Assembly (NCBI RefSeq): GCF_004135365.1
Contig: NZ_CP035492.1
Coordinates: forward strand, 4,138,501-4,202,500
Reading direction: 5' to 3'
DNA: 64,000 bases
Origin: Paenibacillus protaetiae
GTDB taxonomy: Bacteria; Bacillota; Bacilli; Paenibacillales; Paenibacillaceae
Under the pieces are notes generated by a model, which worked only from the letters and a program-made list of their open reading frames with translations, was not told the origin of the DNA and ran no database searches. The position numbers and the translations under genes were made by a program. Positions 42,020 through 49,684 of this stretch are shown here, piece after piece (positions within the stretch are counted from its first letter, which is position 1; each line of letters begins with the position of its first letter).

Positions 42020-42691
42020 ATGGGTGAATATTCAGGAAGGCAGCTGGCCAGCAAATGGATCAAAACCGGAGCGCTTTTGTCCCATCATGAAATTGCGCCT
42101 CATATTCCGCCGACAAGAAAATATTCCGGAGAAGCGCTGCAAGCGATGCTGAACGTTCACGGAATGGTCGTCATCAAGCCGGTCGTCGGAGCGGGCGGTC
42201 ATGGCGTTATCAAGGTTGCAAAAGAAGGCGGGCGCTATTCGTATACGTATTATGCCCGCAAACAAACCTTCTCCAGCTTTCAGGCCATGAAGCAGTCGCT
42301 CGATAAACTTCGCAAAGGCCGCAGCTATTTGATTCAAAAAGGGATTGAGCTCGCGCGCGTAAACGGCCGTCCGATTGACTACCGGGTGAAATATGTGAAA
42401 ACCGACACAGGCTGGCAATACCGTTCGATGGTTGGACGTATTGCCAAAAAAGGGCTGTTTGTAACAAACCTGTGCCGCGGAGGCGTAATGGTGAAAGCGG
42501 CCGATGGCATTCGCCAATCGTTTTCTTCTTCTCATGTAGCGGCGAAAAAACAAAAGATGCGCAGGCTGACGGAGCTGTCCACCGGGGTTCTGGAGAATCG
42601 TTTCCCGGGCATCGGCCAGCTTGGGTTCGATTACGGCATCGATCGTTCAGGGAAAATATGGATCTTCGAAGTCAATACAAGACCGCAATAA
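42020..42691 (+). CDS. YheC/YheD-like ATP-grasp protein
   Basis: The ATG at 42020 follows AAAGGAGA. The 223-residue protein shows ATP-grasp features: VVIKPVVGAGGHGVIKV (phosphate-binding Lys/Gly loop), YLIQKGIELARVNGRPIDYRVKY, and the late IGQLGFDYGIDRSGKIWIFEVNTRPQ with metal-binding Glu and Asn. YheC/YheD proteins are linked to the endospore coat in Bacillus, but their reaction is not known. It is shorter than YheC or YheD (about 360-450 residues) because only the ATP-grasp part is present. Confidence 0.85.
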   Translation: MGEYSGRQLASKWIKTGALLSHHEIAPHIPPTRKYSGEALQAMLNVHGMVVIKPVVGAGGHGVIKVAKEGGRYSYTYYARKQTFSSFQAMKQSLDKLRKGRSYLIQKGIELARVNGRPIDYRVKYVKTDTGWQYRSMVGRIAKKGLFVTNLCRGGVMVKAADGIRQSFSSSHVAAKKQKMRRLTELSTGVLENRFPGIGQLGFDYGIDRSGKIWIFEVNTRPQ

Positions 42692-42776
42692 TAATAGCTA
42701 ATGGCATTAAAATATTCATTTGATAGATTCGTAGATAGCAATTAAAGTTTTTTATAGAATTGATCTGTTAAGCGGC

Positions 42777-42876
42777 TGTGAATAAATCTATCCACATCAC
42801 TAACAGCACTTATTCCTCATAATTCGACTGGTATCCACACGCCATTCACATCATATCCACAGGGATATGTGCATAA
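42777..42876. promoter_or_regulatory. Cluster of six DnaA-box-like sites upstream of sda
   Basis: Two sites match TTATNCACA exactly, both on the minus strand: 42777-42785 (TTATTCACA) and 42868-42876 (TTATGCACA). Four more differ by one base or are close: CTATCCACA (42888 region start at 42788-42796), GTATCCACA (42831-42839), CCATTCACA (42842-42850) and ATATCCACA (42853-42861). In B. subtilis DnaA acts directly at sda, so this is a probable conserved control region. Confidence 0.8.
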
Positions 42877-42878
42877 GC

Positions 42879-42915
42879 GGAACGGTTGTTCTCTCTTTTG
42901 GGCACATGATACTAT
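42879..42915 (+). promoter_or_regulatory. sda promoter with a LexA-like dyad over the -35
   Basis: TTGTTC (42886-42891), 18 bases, TACTAT (42910-42915). The dyad GGAACGGTTGTTCT (42879-42892) has the GAAC-N4-GTTC core of a Bacillus LexA box, eight of ten fixed bases. Confidence 0.5.
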
Positions 42916-42958
42916 GAGATTGGAAATGAGGAATGATAGAAGGAAGGATGTGGTAACG

Positions 42959-43114
42959 ATGGAGTTGCTTTCGGATGAGCTTTTGATTGAAACGCTCAGA
43001 GCAGCGATACAATATGAATTGGACCAGGAATTTATACAAATGCTGCAAGCGGAACTGAAACGCAGGCAAATCAATTCGGATCAGGACGCATTAAGCAAAC
43101 GTAAATTTGCCTAA
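42959..43114 (+). CDS. sda: Sda, checkpoint inhibitor of sporulation kinases
   Basis: The ATG at 42959 follows AAGGAAGG. The 51-residue protein reads MELLSDELLIETLRAA, then a second helix DQEFIQMLQAELKRR, the helical hairpin of Sda with its LSDELLIE hallmark. Sda binds the dimerisation domain of sporulation histidine kinases (KinA/KinB in B. subtilis) and stops phosphate flow to Spo0A when replication has just begun or DNA is damaged. The DnaA-box cluster upstream fits this role. A possible target, a PAS kinase, lies 3.3 kb downstream. Confidence 0.93.
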   Translation: MELLSDELLIETLRAAIQYELDQEFIQMLQAELKRRQINSDQDALSKRKFA

Positions 43115-43145
43115 CGGTTCATCTGGCGGATAATCGGGGATCGCA

Positions 43146-43382
43146 TTATTGCCATTCGGCAACTGCGATTTCAAATACGGAGCCGCAGCTTTGGCAGCCG
43201 CACACATGGCTGCATTTGCCTTGGCTTTGGCCGGATGTACGATTCTCGAAAGAACCGATGGATTCGTACGGGGAATAAGGGCCGGCTAAATCCGACAGTC
43301 TTCCCCAATCATCAGCAGGTTCATTGCAAGACGGGCATACCGCCTGCACCGTGTCCAGTCCGTTGCATACCGGGCAAAACAT
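43146..43382 (-). CDS. Small zinc-ribbon-like protein
   Basis: GGGAGGG precedes the ATG. The 78-residue protein has Cys pairs CPVC (start), CPSC, a lone KCSHVCGCQSCG cluster near the end, and a Tyr/Pro/Ser linker between. The pattern suggests one or two structural zinc sites. It lies where B. subtilis has a small Cys-rich gene (yuiA) in the yumC-yumB-yuiA-yuiB area, but I cannot claim orthology. It is followed by the FNR gene on the same strand. Confidence 0.7.
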   Translation of the reverse strand: MFCPVCNGLDTVQAVCPSCNEPADDWGRLSDLAGPYSPYESIGSFENRTSGQSQGKCSHVCGCQSCGSVFEIAVAEWQ

Positions 43383-43496
43383 AAGGGTGTCCCTCCCACA
43401 GCGGATTTCCAGGCTGCTTATGCAGCGCTTTATTTCCTTAGCCGAGTTTAGGATACCCTTCGTTTATTTTTTTACCCGTTTTTGTACCGGACGGTT

Positions 43497-44497
43497 TTAC
43501 AATTTCAAGTTGCTGCTATGTCCTGGAGACAGCTTGGCTGTCGGGTCGATGTATACTTTGGCATTATTGACCGCCGTAGGCGCTTCGCCGAATCCTACAG
43601 CAATCAGCTTCAGCTTGCCCGGATAGGTCGTTATATCTCCTGCCGCAAAGATGCCGGGCACATTGGTTTCCATACGCGTATCAACGGCGATGGAGCCTCC
43701 TTCAATCGTAATTCCCCAATCCGCAATCGGGCCAAGCGACGATACAAAACCAAAGTTGACGATAACCGCATCCACCTCAAGCTCCGTTAGCTCTTTCGTT
43801 TTAACATCGGCCAGCGTTACTTTACGAATCTCATCTTCGCCGTGAAGGGCGGCAATTTCTACAGGCGTAATGATGTTGACGGAAGAGTTCATCAAATTGC
43901 TGACACTATGCTCATGTGCACGGAACTTGTCGCGCCGGTGGACAAGCGTTACGCTTTCGGCAATCGGCTCCAGCATTAGCGACCAGTCTACCGCAGAGTC
44001 GCCGCCGCCGCTGATCAGCACTTTTTTTCCTTTAAACTTCTGCAAGTCCCCTACGAAATAATGCAGATTTTTTTTCTCATACCGCTCTGCTCCCGGCAGC
44101 TCCAGCCGTCTTGGCTCAAATGCGCCGACACCGGCCGTAATGATGACCGCTTTGGCATAATGGGTTTCCACGTTGGTCACAACCTCAAACAGCCGTTCAT
44201 CCTTTTTGGTGACCTGAAGCACTTTTTCTTCCAGCCTTACTTCCGGCTTGAACAGCTCCAGCTGCTCCTTTAACCGGTCCACCAGCTCCTGAGCCGTTAC
44301 TTTAGGGAAACCCGCGACGTCATAAATATATTTTTCAGGATAAAGCGCGGCCAGCTGCCCGCCAAGAGCAGGCATGCTTTCGATAATTTTGACAGATGCT
44401 TGGCGCATGCCTCCGTAAAATGCGGCAAACAGGCCGGCCGGACCTCCCCGATAATGATAATGTCCACAATTTGATCCGTTCTCTGTGTATCGGTCAT
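43497..44497 (-). pseudogene. yumC: Ferredoxin/flavodoxin-NADP reductase (YumC-like), broken by a one-base frameshift
   Basis: Translation starts at 44497 after GGAGGGTG and reads [17 protein letters not shown]. It should continue [13 protein letters not shown], the FAD-binding motif, but shifts frame at the CCCC at 44446-44449 (G run on the coding strand). From [10 protein letters not shown] onwards the correct frame is open to 43497. One extra G restores 333 residues, the normal length of TrxB-type FNRs. Later motifs are intact: NADPH-binding [27 protein letters not shown] and [23 protein letters not shown]. It lacks the TrxB CxxC, as expected. Essential in B. subtilis, so consensus error is likely. 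Confidence 0.9.
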
Positions 44498-44625
44498 GAT
44501 GGCACCCTCCGTAATGTTTAGAATGTTAAGAATATTTTCATTATACTGCCTAGGCGCACAATAGGAAAGTTCGGAAAGCCTTTTGATTTGTAGGCATTTC
44601 TAAACTTTTTCGTACATTTTAACCC

Positions 44626-44687
44626 TTGAACTTTTACTGAAAAATCGGTAATATTTCTGTTGTATCTAGAGGGAACCTACTTATAAA
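44626..44687 (+). promoter_or_regulatory. Two candidate sigma-A promoters for the NDH-2 gene
   Basis: First: TTGAAC (44626-44631), 17 bases, TAATAT (44649-44654). Second: TTGTAT (44660-44665), 16 bases, TATAAA (44682-44687). Either gives a leader of about 110-150 nt that spans the Rex-like site. Confidence 0.55.
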
Positions 44688-44748
44688 TAAATAGACCATG
44701 ACAGAACACACTCTTGCTAAATGCCGAACATCAATCGTTTAGCTGGTT

Positions 44749-44766
44749 TTGTGTAATTTTTCACAT
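44749..44766. promoter_or_regulatory. Rex-like operator before the NDH-2 gene
   Basis: TTGTGTAATTTTTCACAT matches the 18-bp Rex consensus TTGTGAA-N4-TTCACAA at all but two fixed positions. Rex senses the NADH/NAD+ ratio. In B. subtilis it represses ndh, so the location is functionally sensible. The site lies about 40 nt before the start codon, downstream of the likely promoters. Confidence 0.65.
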
Positions 44767-44805
44767 ATGGAACGATGAAGAGCAGACGATTGGATGGGAT
44801 TACGT

Positions 44806-45999
44806 ATGAGCAACATTCCAAAGATAGTGATACTGGGGGCCGGATACGGCGGTATTTTGACCGCTCTACGCCTGCAGAAAGAACTTAATTATAATGAAGC
44901 AGACGTTACGCTGGTTAATAAACATGATTACCACTACATTACGACACATTTGCATATGCCGGCTGCCGGCACGGATAATCCGGAGAATGCACGGGTGAAC
45001 ATCTCGAAGCTGATTGACGAATTTAAAATCGACTTTGTCAAATCAACCGTTGTCCAAATCCGTCCGCAGGACCGGAAAGTCATTTTGGAAGACGGCACGC
45101 TTTCTTATGATTATTTGGTAATCGGACTTGGCGGGGAGCCGGAGACATTTGGCATTCCGGGCCTCGGCGATTATGCGATGAATATCCGGAGCATCAATTC
45201 GGTGCGCCTGATCCGCGAGCATATCGAATATCAGTTTGCCCGTTATAAACGTGAACCGCACCGGACCGATTATTTAACGTTTGTTGTCGGCGGCGCAGGC
45301 TTCACCGGCATTGAATTTGTCGGCGAGCTTTCCGACCGTCTCCCGCAGCTGTGCAAACAGTTTGATGTGGATCCGACGCTGGTGAAGCTGTACAATATCG
45401 AAGCGGCTCCAACGGCATTGCCGGGGTTTGACCCGGAACTGGTGGAATATGCGATGGATGTACTGACGAAAAAAGGCGTTACCTTCCGCATCGGCACAGC
45501 CATTAAGGAGTGCAAGCCGGATGGCGTTGTAGTTGGCGAAGGGGAAGAAATTAAGTCGGCTACCGTGATTTGGACCGGGGGCATTCGCGGCAACCGCCTG
45601 ATTGAAGAAGCGGGTTTCGAAACGATGCGCGGGCGGGTCAAAATCGACGAGCATCTGCGTGTTCCTGGAATGGATAATGTCTATGTGCTTGGCGACAACT
45701 CGCTTGTGTTTGGGCCGGAGGGCCGCCCTTATCCGCCGACAGCGCAAATCGCGATGCAGCAGGGCGTTACTTGCGCTCATAACTTGGTTGCCTCCATCCG
45801 GAACCAGCCGCTTAAAGGGTTTGAGTTCAGCAATAAAGGCACCGTAGCTTCGCTTGGCAAAGGAGAAGCGATCGGCATCGCTTTCGGCAAAAAATATAAA
45901 GGACGGTCGGCGGCTTGGCTTAAAAAAATGATCGACCTCCGTTACTTGTTTATTATCGGCGGCATACCGCTAGTTCTTCGTAAAGGGAAGTTTTTCTAA
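44806..45999 (+). CDS. Type II NADH dehydrogenase (YumB/Ndh)
   Basis: I take the ATG at 44806 (MSNIPKIVILGAGYGG); an in-frame ATG at 44794 is possible. The 397-residue protein has an FAD motif (ILGAGYGGILTALRL), an NADH motif (FVVGGAGFTGIEFVGEL), the late FAD-contact VYVLGDNSLVFG with PTAQIAMQQG (quinone-site region), and a C-terminal amphipathic membrane-binding part. It oxidises NADH and reduces menaquinone without pumping protons. The Rex-like operator upstream suggests control by redox state. A small gene overlaps its stop by one base. Confidence 0.94.
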   Translation: MSNIPKIVILGAGYGGILTALRLQKELNYNEADVTLVNKHDYHYITTHLHMPAAGTDNPENARVNISKLIDEFKIDFVKSTVVQIRPQDRKVILEDGTLSYDYLVIGLGGEPETFGIPGLGDYAMNIRSINSVRLIREHIEYQFARYKREPHRTDYLTFVVGGAGFTGIEFVGELSDRLPQLCKQFDVDPTLVKLYNIEAAPTALPGFDPELVEYAMDVLTKKGVTFRIGTAIKECKPDGVVVGEGEEIKSATVIWTGGIRGNRLIEEAGFETMRGRVKIDEHLRVPGMDNVYVLGDNSLVFGPEGRPYPPTAQIAMQQGVTCAHNLVASIRNQPLKGFEFSNKGTVASLGKGEAIGIAFGKKYKGRSAAWLKKMIDLRYLFIIGGIPLVLRKGKFF

Positions 46000-46274
46000 T
46001 GCGGCACTGCAGCGTTCAAGTACGCGGTTTGCTTACAAGAGAGGAATTGGACCGTTATAATGCGTTAATGGAAGCCGGTTCGTTCCTGGAATCGCAAAAC
46101 CGCTATGACCTGGCCTATACGATTCAAAAAGAAGTGGATTTGCTTATTCAGCCGGCCATCGAGCGGTTGAAGGAAAAAGGCCGGGAGAGAGACCGGGCAA
46201 CGGAACGTTATTTGGAAGAGAAGCGGCTTAACGCGCTTCAGCTTGCGGATGAGGACGACGAAGAGAATAGTTGA
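45999..46274 (+). CDS. Small helical protein coupled to the NDH-2 gene
   Basis: The ATG shares one base with the NDH-2 stop (TAATG), and AAGGGAAG lies upstream, so translation is coupled. The 91-residue protein is nearly all helical and highly charged (REELDRYNALMEAGSFL; IERLKEKGRERDRATERYLEEKR), with an acidic tail DEDDEENS. No family is recognised. Co-expression with NDH-2 suggests an accessory role, which is an inference from position only. A terminator follows. Confidence 0.75.
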   Translation: MRHCSVQVRGLLTREELDRYNALMEAGSFLESQNRYDLAYTIQKEVDLLIQPAIERLKEKGRERDRATERYLEEKRLNALQLADEDDEENS

Positions 46275-46286
46275 TACAGGATTTAA

Positions 46287-46334
46287 CAAAAATCGCCACT
46301 TTAGGCTTAAATAGCCCAATTGGCGATTTTTTTT
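46287..46334 (+). terminator. Terminator after the NDH-2 operon
   Basis: AAAATCGCCA and TGGCGATTTT arms, followed by TTTT, with an inner GGCT/AGCC stem. Confidence 0.9.
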
Positions 46335-46413
46335 GCAGTTCAGGAAGGTGACTGGGCCCTTTATGTGGAAACCGTTTAAGTATACATTTTTTGCGGGTAT
46401 GAGGTGGGGTTTT

Positions 46414-48258
46414 GTGAACAAGCGAATAGATGTGCAGCACACACAGCTAGTCGTAAGCCGCTTGAGGGAAAGTGAAGAGCGTTATCGCTGCTTGGTCGAA
46501 CAATTGCCGGACGCTCTCCTCGTATTTGCTGACTATGAAATCGTATACGTGAACTCATCGGCCGTACAGCTGCTTGGCGCCAGCACTTCTGAAGAACTTA
46601 TCGGCAAGCCGGTAGTCCAGTTTATGCTTCCGGAAAACATTCAAACTTTAACAGCCGAGATCGAAGCTATTTTAAAAATAGCGCCATCCAAACCGGAGCT
46701 CATGAAGCAAACGCTGATTCGGCTTGACCACCAGCCTATCGATGTTGAAGTGAAAGCCATTCCGGTGAAATTCGCCGGCCGCCATGCAGTCCAACTGATC
46801 ATCCGAGACGTGTCGGAACGCAAAAAGATGGAAGAAACGCTTGTAGAGACAGGGAATTTGTACCGCAGCCTGCTGGAAAACACGGTTGCAGGCGTTATTT
46901 TGGCGCATGAGCATCAAACCGTGTACGCCAACCCGTATCTTGTAAATACGTTAGGTTATTCGCTGAAACAATTTTTGGAGCTGCGTCCGCTCGAATTTTT
47001 GATCGAAGAGGAACGGTTGAGCCTGCAGGAGAAGCTGCTAAGCAGCAGGGAGAATCTCAGGCTTGGCTTCAGCGGCAGAGGCATGACAAGGGATGGCCAA
47101 ATCGTCTATCTGGAAGGCTCCTTCACCCGGGTCCAATACGCCGGCAAGCCTGCCATACTGGGCACACTTCATGATGTTACGTTCAAAAAGGAACGGGAAG
47201 ACGAACTTCGCGAGACGGCCAATATGTATAAGCGGCTTATTAAATTTATTCCGGAGCCCATTGTTTTGTCGGATGAAGGCATCGTTCTGTATGCCAACAA
47301 CTCAGCGCTTGATATGCTTCAGCTGAAAGAGGAAAAAGATTGGCTTGGGCAGTCGATCTTTCAGTTTATTCATCCCGTTTATCATGCTGATTCGGTGGAG
47401 GTGCTGAGCAGAGTGCTGGAAACCGATCTGCCGAGCCCTTTTATAGAACGGCAGCTGGTGCGGTCGGACGGCACCTTGATCGAAGTGGAGCTGTCGAGCA
47501 TCCGAATCCGCAATTATATGAACAAAACGGTTATCCTATCGGTCATCCGGGATTTGACGGAACGCAAACGTTCGGAGGAAATGCTTGTTCGGTCGGAGAA
47601 GCTGTCGCTGATCGGCCAGATGGCCGCCGGCGTAGGGCATGAAATCCGCAATCCGTTAACGGCTTTAAAAGGGTTCACGCAGCTGCTTCGGTCCCGAAAT
47701 CAGGATGCGCTATTTTATTACGATATTATGATGAACGAGCTGGACCGGATCAGTCTCATCGTCGATGAATTTATGTCGCTGGCGAAACCGCATCTGTCCG
47801 AATTTAAGGAAACAACGATTGAGAAAATCGTGAAAAGCGTGATCTCTCTGCTGGACACGCAAGCCATTATGGTAGGCGTTGATATCGAGCTGGAGCTGGA
47901 GGAGGATTTGCCGACTGTATTCGGCGATGAAAATCAATTAAAGCAGGTTATTCTAAACGTCGTCAAAAATGGGATCGAAGCGATGCCTGACGGCGGACTC
48001 GTCCATATCTCCGCGAAACGAATGGATAATGACCGGTTATTGATCGCCATTCAAGACAATGGCGTTGGCATACCGGAGGAGCTGCTTTCCAAAGTCGGGG
48101 AGCCGTTCTTGACGACTAAAGATAAAGGAACGGGTCTTGGGCTGATGGTGTGCAACCGCATTGTAGATACTCATCACGGCGACTTGCAGCTCTTTAGCGT
48201 CAAAGGAGAAGGCACCCGGGTAGAAATTACGCTGCCGGCAATGAAGATTTCCGGATAA
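46414..48258 (+). CDS. Cytoplasmic sensor histidine kinase with three PAS domains
   Basis: GTG at 46414 follows GAGGTGG at good spacing; an ATG at 46363 is the alternative. The 614-residue protein has no membrane helix. Three PAS domains cover about residues 20-140, 145-265 and 270-390. The dimerisation/phosphoacceptor domain has H409 (GVGHEIRNPLTALKGFTQLL), and the ATPase domain has the N box NVVKNGIEAMPDGG and G boxes DNGVGIPEE and GTGLGLMV. The plan resembles sporulation kinases such as KinA. No response regulator gene is adjacent, as usual for phosphorelay kinases. Sda, encoded 3.3 kb upstream, could act on it. Confidence 0.93.
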   Translation: MNKRIDVQHTQLVVSRLRESEERYRCLVEQLPDALLVFADYEIVYVNSSAVQLLGASTSEELIGKPVVQFMLPENIQTLTAEIEAILKIAPSKPELMKQTLIRLDHQPIDVEVKAIPVKFAGRHAVQLIIRDVSERKKMEETLVETGNLYRSLLENTVAGVILAHEHQTVYANPYLVNTLGYSLKQFLELRPLEFLIEEERLSLQEKLLSSRENLRLGFSGRGMTRDGQIVYLEGSFTRVQYAGKPAILGTLHDVTFKKEREDELRETANMYKRLIKFIPEPIVLSDEGIVLYANNSALDMLQLKEEKDWLGQSIFQFIHPVYHADSVEVLSRVLETDLPSPFIERQLVRSDGTLIEVELSSIRIRNYMNKTVILSVIRDLTERKRSEEMLVRSEKLSLIGQMAAGVGHEIRNPLTALKGFTQLLRSRNQDALFYYDIMMNELDRISLIVDEFMSLAKPHLSEFKETTIEKIVKSVISLLDTQAIMVGVDIELELEEDLPTVFGDENQLKQVILNVVKNGIEAMPDGGLVHISAKRMDNDRLLIAIQDNGVGIPEELLSKVGEPFLTTKDKGTGLGLMVCNRIVDTHHGDLQLFSVKGEGTRVEITLPAMKISG

Positions 48259-48265
48259 ATCAAAA

Positions 48266-48332
48266 AACCTGCCGGACATTCAAGCCTCCTGTGAATCATG
48301 GACAGGAAGCCTGAATAGCCCGGCAGGTCTCT
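48266..48332. terminator. Long bidirectional terminator
   Basis: ACCTGCCGG and CCGGCAGGT outer arms, with ATTCAAGCCTCCTGT/ACAGGAAGCCTGAAT inside. It lies between convergent kinase and hemQ genes. Confidence 0.8.
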
Positions 48333-48347
48333 TTGCTTTTGGCCGGC

Positions 48348-49091
48348 TTACAGCTGAAGCAATGCGGCGAACTTCTGGCTGTCCAGCAAATTGCCGACAT
48401 AAAAATCGCCAAAATCGCCGTATTTGGCGCTTACTTCATCAAAACGCATTTCATAAACAAGTTTCTTGAACTGAAGCGCGTCGTCTGCAAACAGCGTAAC
48501 GCCCCATTCCCAATTGTCGAAGCCTACGGAGCCGGTAATGATTTGTTTGACCTTGCCGGCGTATTTGCGGCCGATCATGCCGTGGCTGCGCATCATGCCG
48601 CGGCGTTCTTCCATGCTGAGCATGTACCAGTTATCACTGCCGCTGCGGCGCTTGTTCATCGGATAGAAGCAGATATGGTTCGCTTTCGGCAGTGCCGGCT
48701 TCAGGCGCGCGACAACCTCCGGATTTTCCATAGGATCGCCGGAGCCGCCCATGTAGTTGCTTAACTCCACAACGCTTACATAAGAGTAAGCCGGAACGGT
48801 AAACTGGGCAAACAATGTTTTGTTAAAAGCGGTTTCGATGGCGTTCAAGTCTTCCAGCGTTTCGCGCAAATGCATAAAAACAAAATCGGCTTTCTGTCCG
48901 ATAATGGAATAAACGGCCGTGCTGCCTTGTTTGTCCTGCACGACAGCCGCCCATTGTTGAAGGAAACCTTGAAGCTCGTCCAATGCTTTGGCGCGAGTCT
49001 GCTCCTCGGCTGCTCTCCATGCGGTCCAGTCCAGCTTGCGGAAATCGTGCAGGGCGTACCAGCCCTCCAGCGTTTGTGCTGCTTCACTCAT
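48348..49091 (-). CDS. hemQ: Coproheme decarboxylase HemQ (ChdC, YwfI)
   Basis: This 247-residue protein is of the chlorite-dismutase-like family. Characteristic stretches are [20 protein letters not shown] with the catalytic Tyr, [20 protein letters not shown] with the heme-ligand His, and [15 protein letters not shown]. It converts coproheme to protoheme in the coproporphyrin-dependent pathway of Gram-positive bacteria. GAGGAG lies before the ATG. Heme made by it supplies the CtaB/CtaA route encoded elsewhere in this window. Confidence 0.96.
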   Translation of the reverse strand: MSEAAQTLEGWYALHDFRKLDWTAWRAAEEQTRAKALDELQGFLQQWAAVVQDKQGSTAVYSIIGQKADFVFMHLRETLEDLNAIETAFNKTLFAQFTVPAYSYVSVVELSNYMGGSGDPMENPEVVARLKPALPKANHICFYPMNKRRSGSDNWYMLSMEERRGMMRSHGMIGRKYAGKVKQIITGSVGFDNWEWGVTLFADDALQFKKLVYEMRFDEVSAKYGDFGDFYVGNLLDSQKFAALLQL

Positions 49092-49253
49092 TGCTAAAGT
49101 CAGCTCCTCTCAATTTGCTTCACTTTATTTATTGTAGCGTAACCGCTTTGTGAAGAGCAAATGTCGGACTTGTGACAAAAGAAGCCGATGAATTGACTTC
49201 CTTAATTCCATTATTTAAACTATTTTCTAGAGTTGGAAAGGGGATTAATGGGC

Positions 49254-49541
49254 ATGCTTCAATTAATTGTGGCCGTGGTGCTTTTTTTTGTTATGATGTT
49301 TGGCATCGGGTTTATATTTAATATGCTTTTGAAGACAACTTGGTTTCCCATTTATTTGTTTATCATTGTGCTTGTTCCGCTGGGCATTTGGTGGACATGG
49401 GACGACTCGGAATCCGTATCGGCCAACTTTACTTCGTTTACGATCGTAGACGTACTGCCGGTCATCGGAGCGCTTGTCGGCGCTTATGTAAGCGGCTGGG
49501 CTATTCGCGCGCTGCGCCGCGGCGGCTACAAAATGTTCTGA
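49254..49541 (+). CDS. YuiB-like membrane protein
   Basis: ATG at 49254 is favoured (AAAGGGGA nine bases upstream); ATG at 49248 is possible. The 95-residue protein has about three membrane helices with an Asp/Glu/Ser-rich outside loop (WTWDDSESVSANF) and a basic cytoplasmic end (RALRRGGYKMF). Length and layout match YuiB, which lies near yumB and yumC in B. subtilis. Function is unknown. Confidence 0.75.
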   Translation: MLQLIVAVVLFFVMMFGIGFIFNMLLKTTWFPIYLFIIVLVPLGIWWTWDDSESVSANFTSFTIVDVLPVIGALVGAYVSGWAIRALRRGGYKMF

Positions 49542-49557
49542 CGCGCTGATTGATACA

Positions 49558-49596
49558 TAACGGTCCGGCCATGTTTTAATGGCGGGCCGTTTTTTA
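49558..49596 (+). terminator. Terminator after the YuiB-like gene
   Basis: AACGGTCCGGCCAT pairs with ATGGCGGGCCGTT with one bulge, followed by TTTTTT. Confidence 0.85.
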
Positions 49597-49684
49597 CTCC
49601 TCTTATTTCTAGTTCGGAAAGAACCCTCCCTCTCAAAATTTATGTTAGAATAATAGAAAGTTTGAAACGGATGGAGTAGATGCA

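Larger units (their letters stand above)
44498..44805. other. Intergenic control region of the NDH-2 gene
   Basis: These 308 bases lie between divergent FNR and NDH-2 genes and contain no other gene. Two sigma-A-like promoters and an 18-bp Rex-like operator are listed separately. The remainder is AT-rich. Confidence 0.6.
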
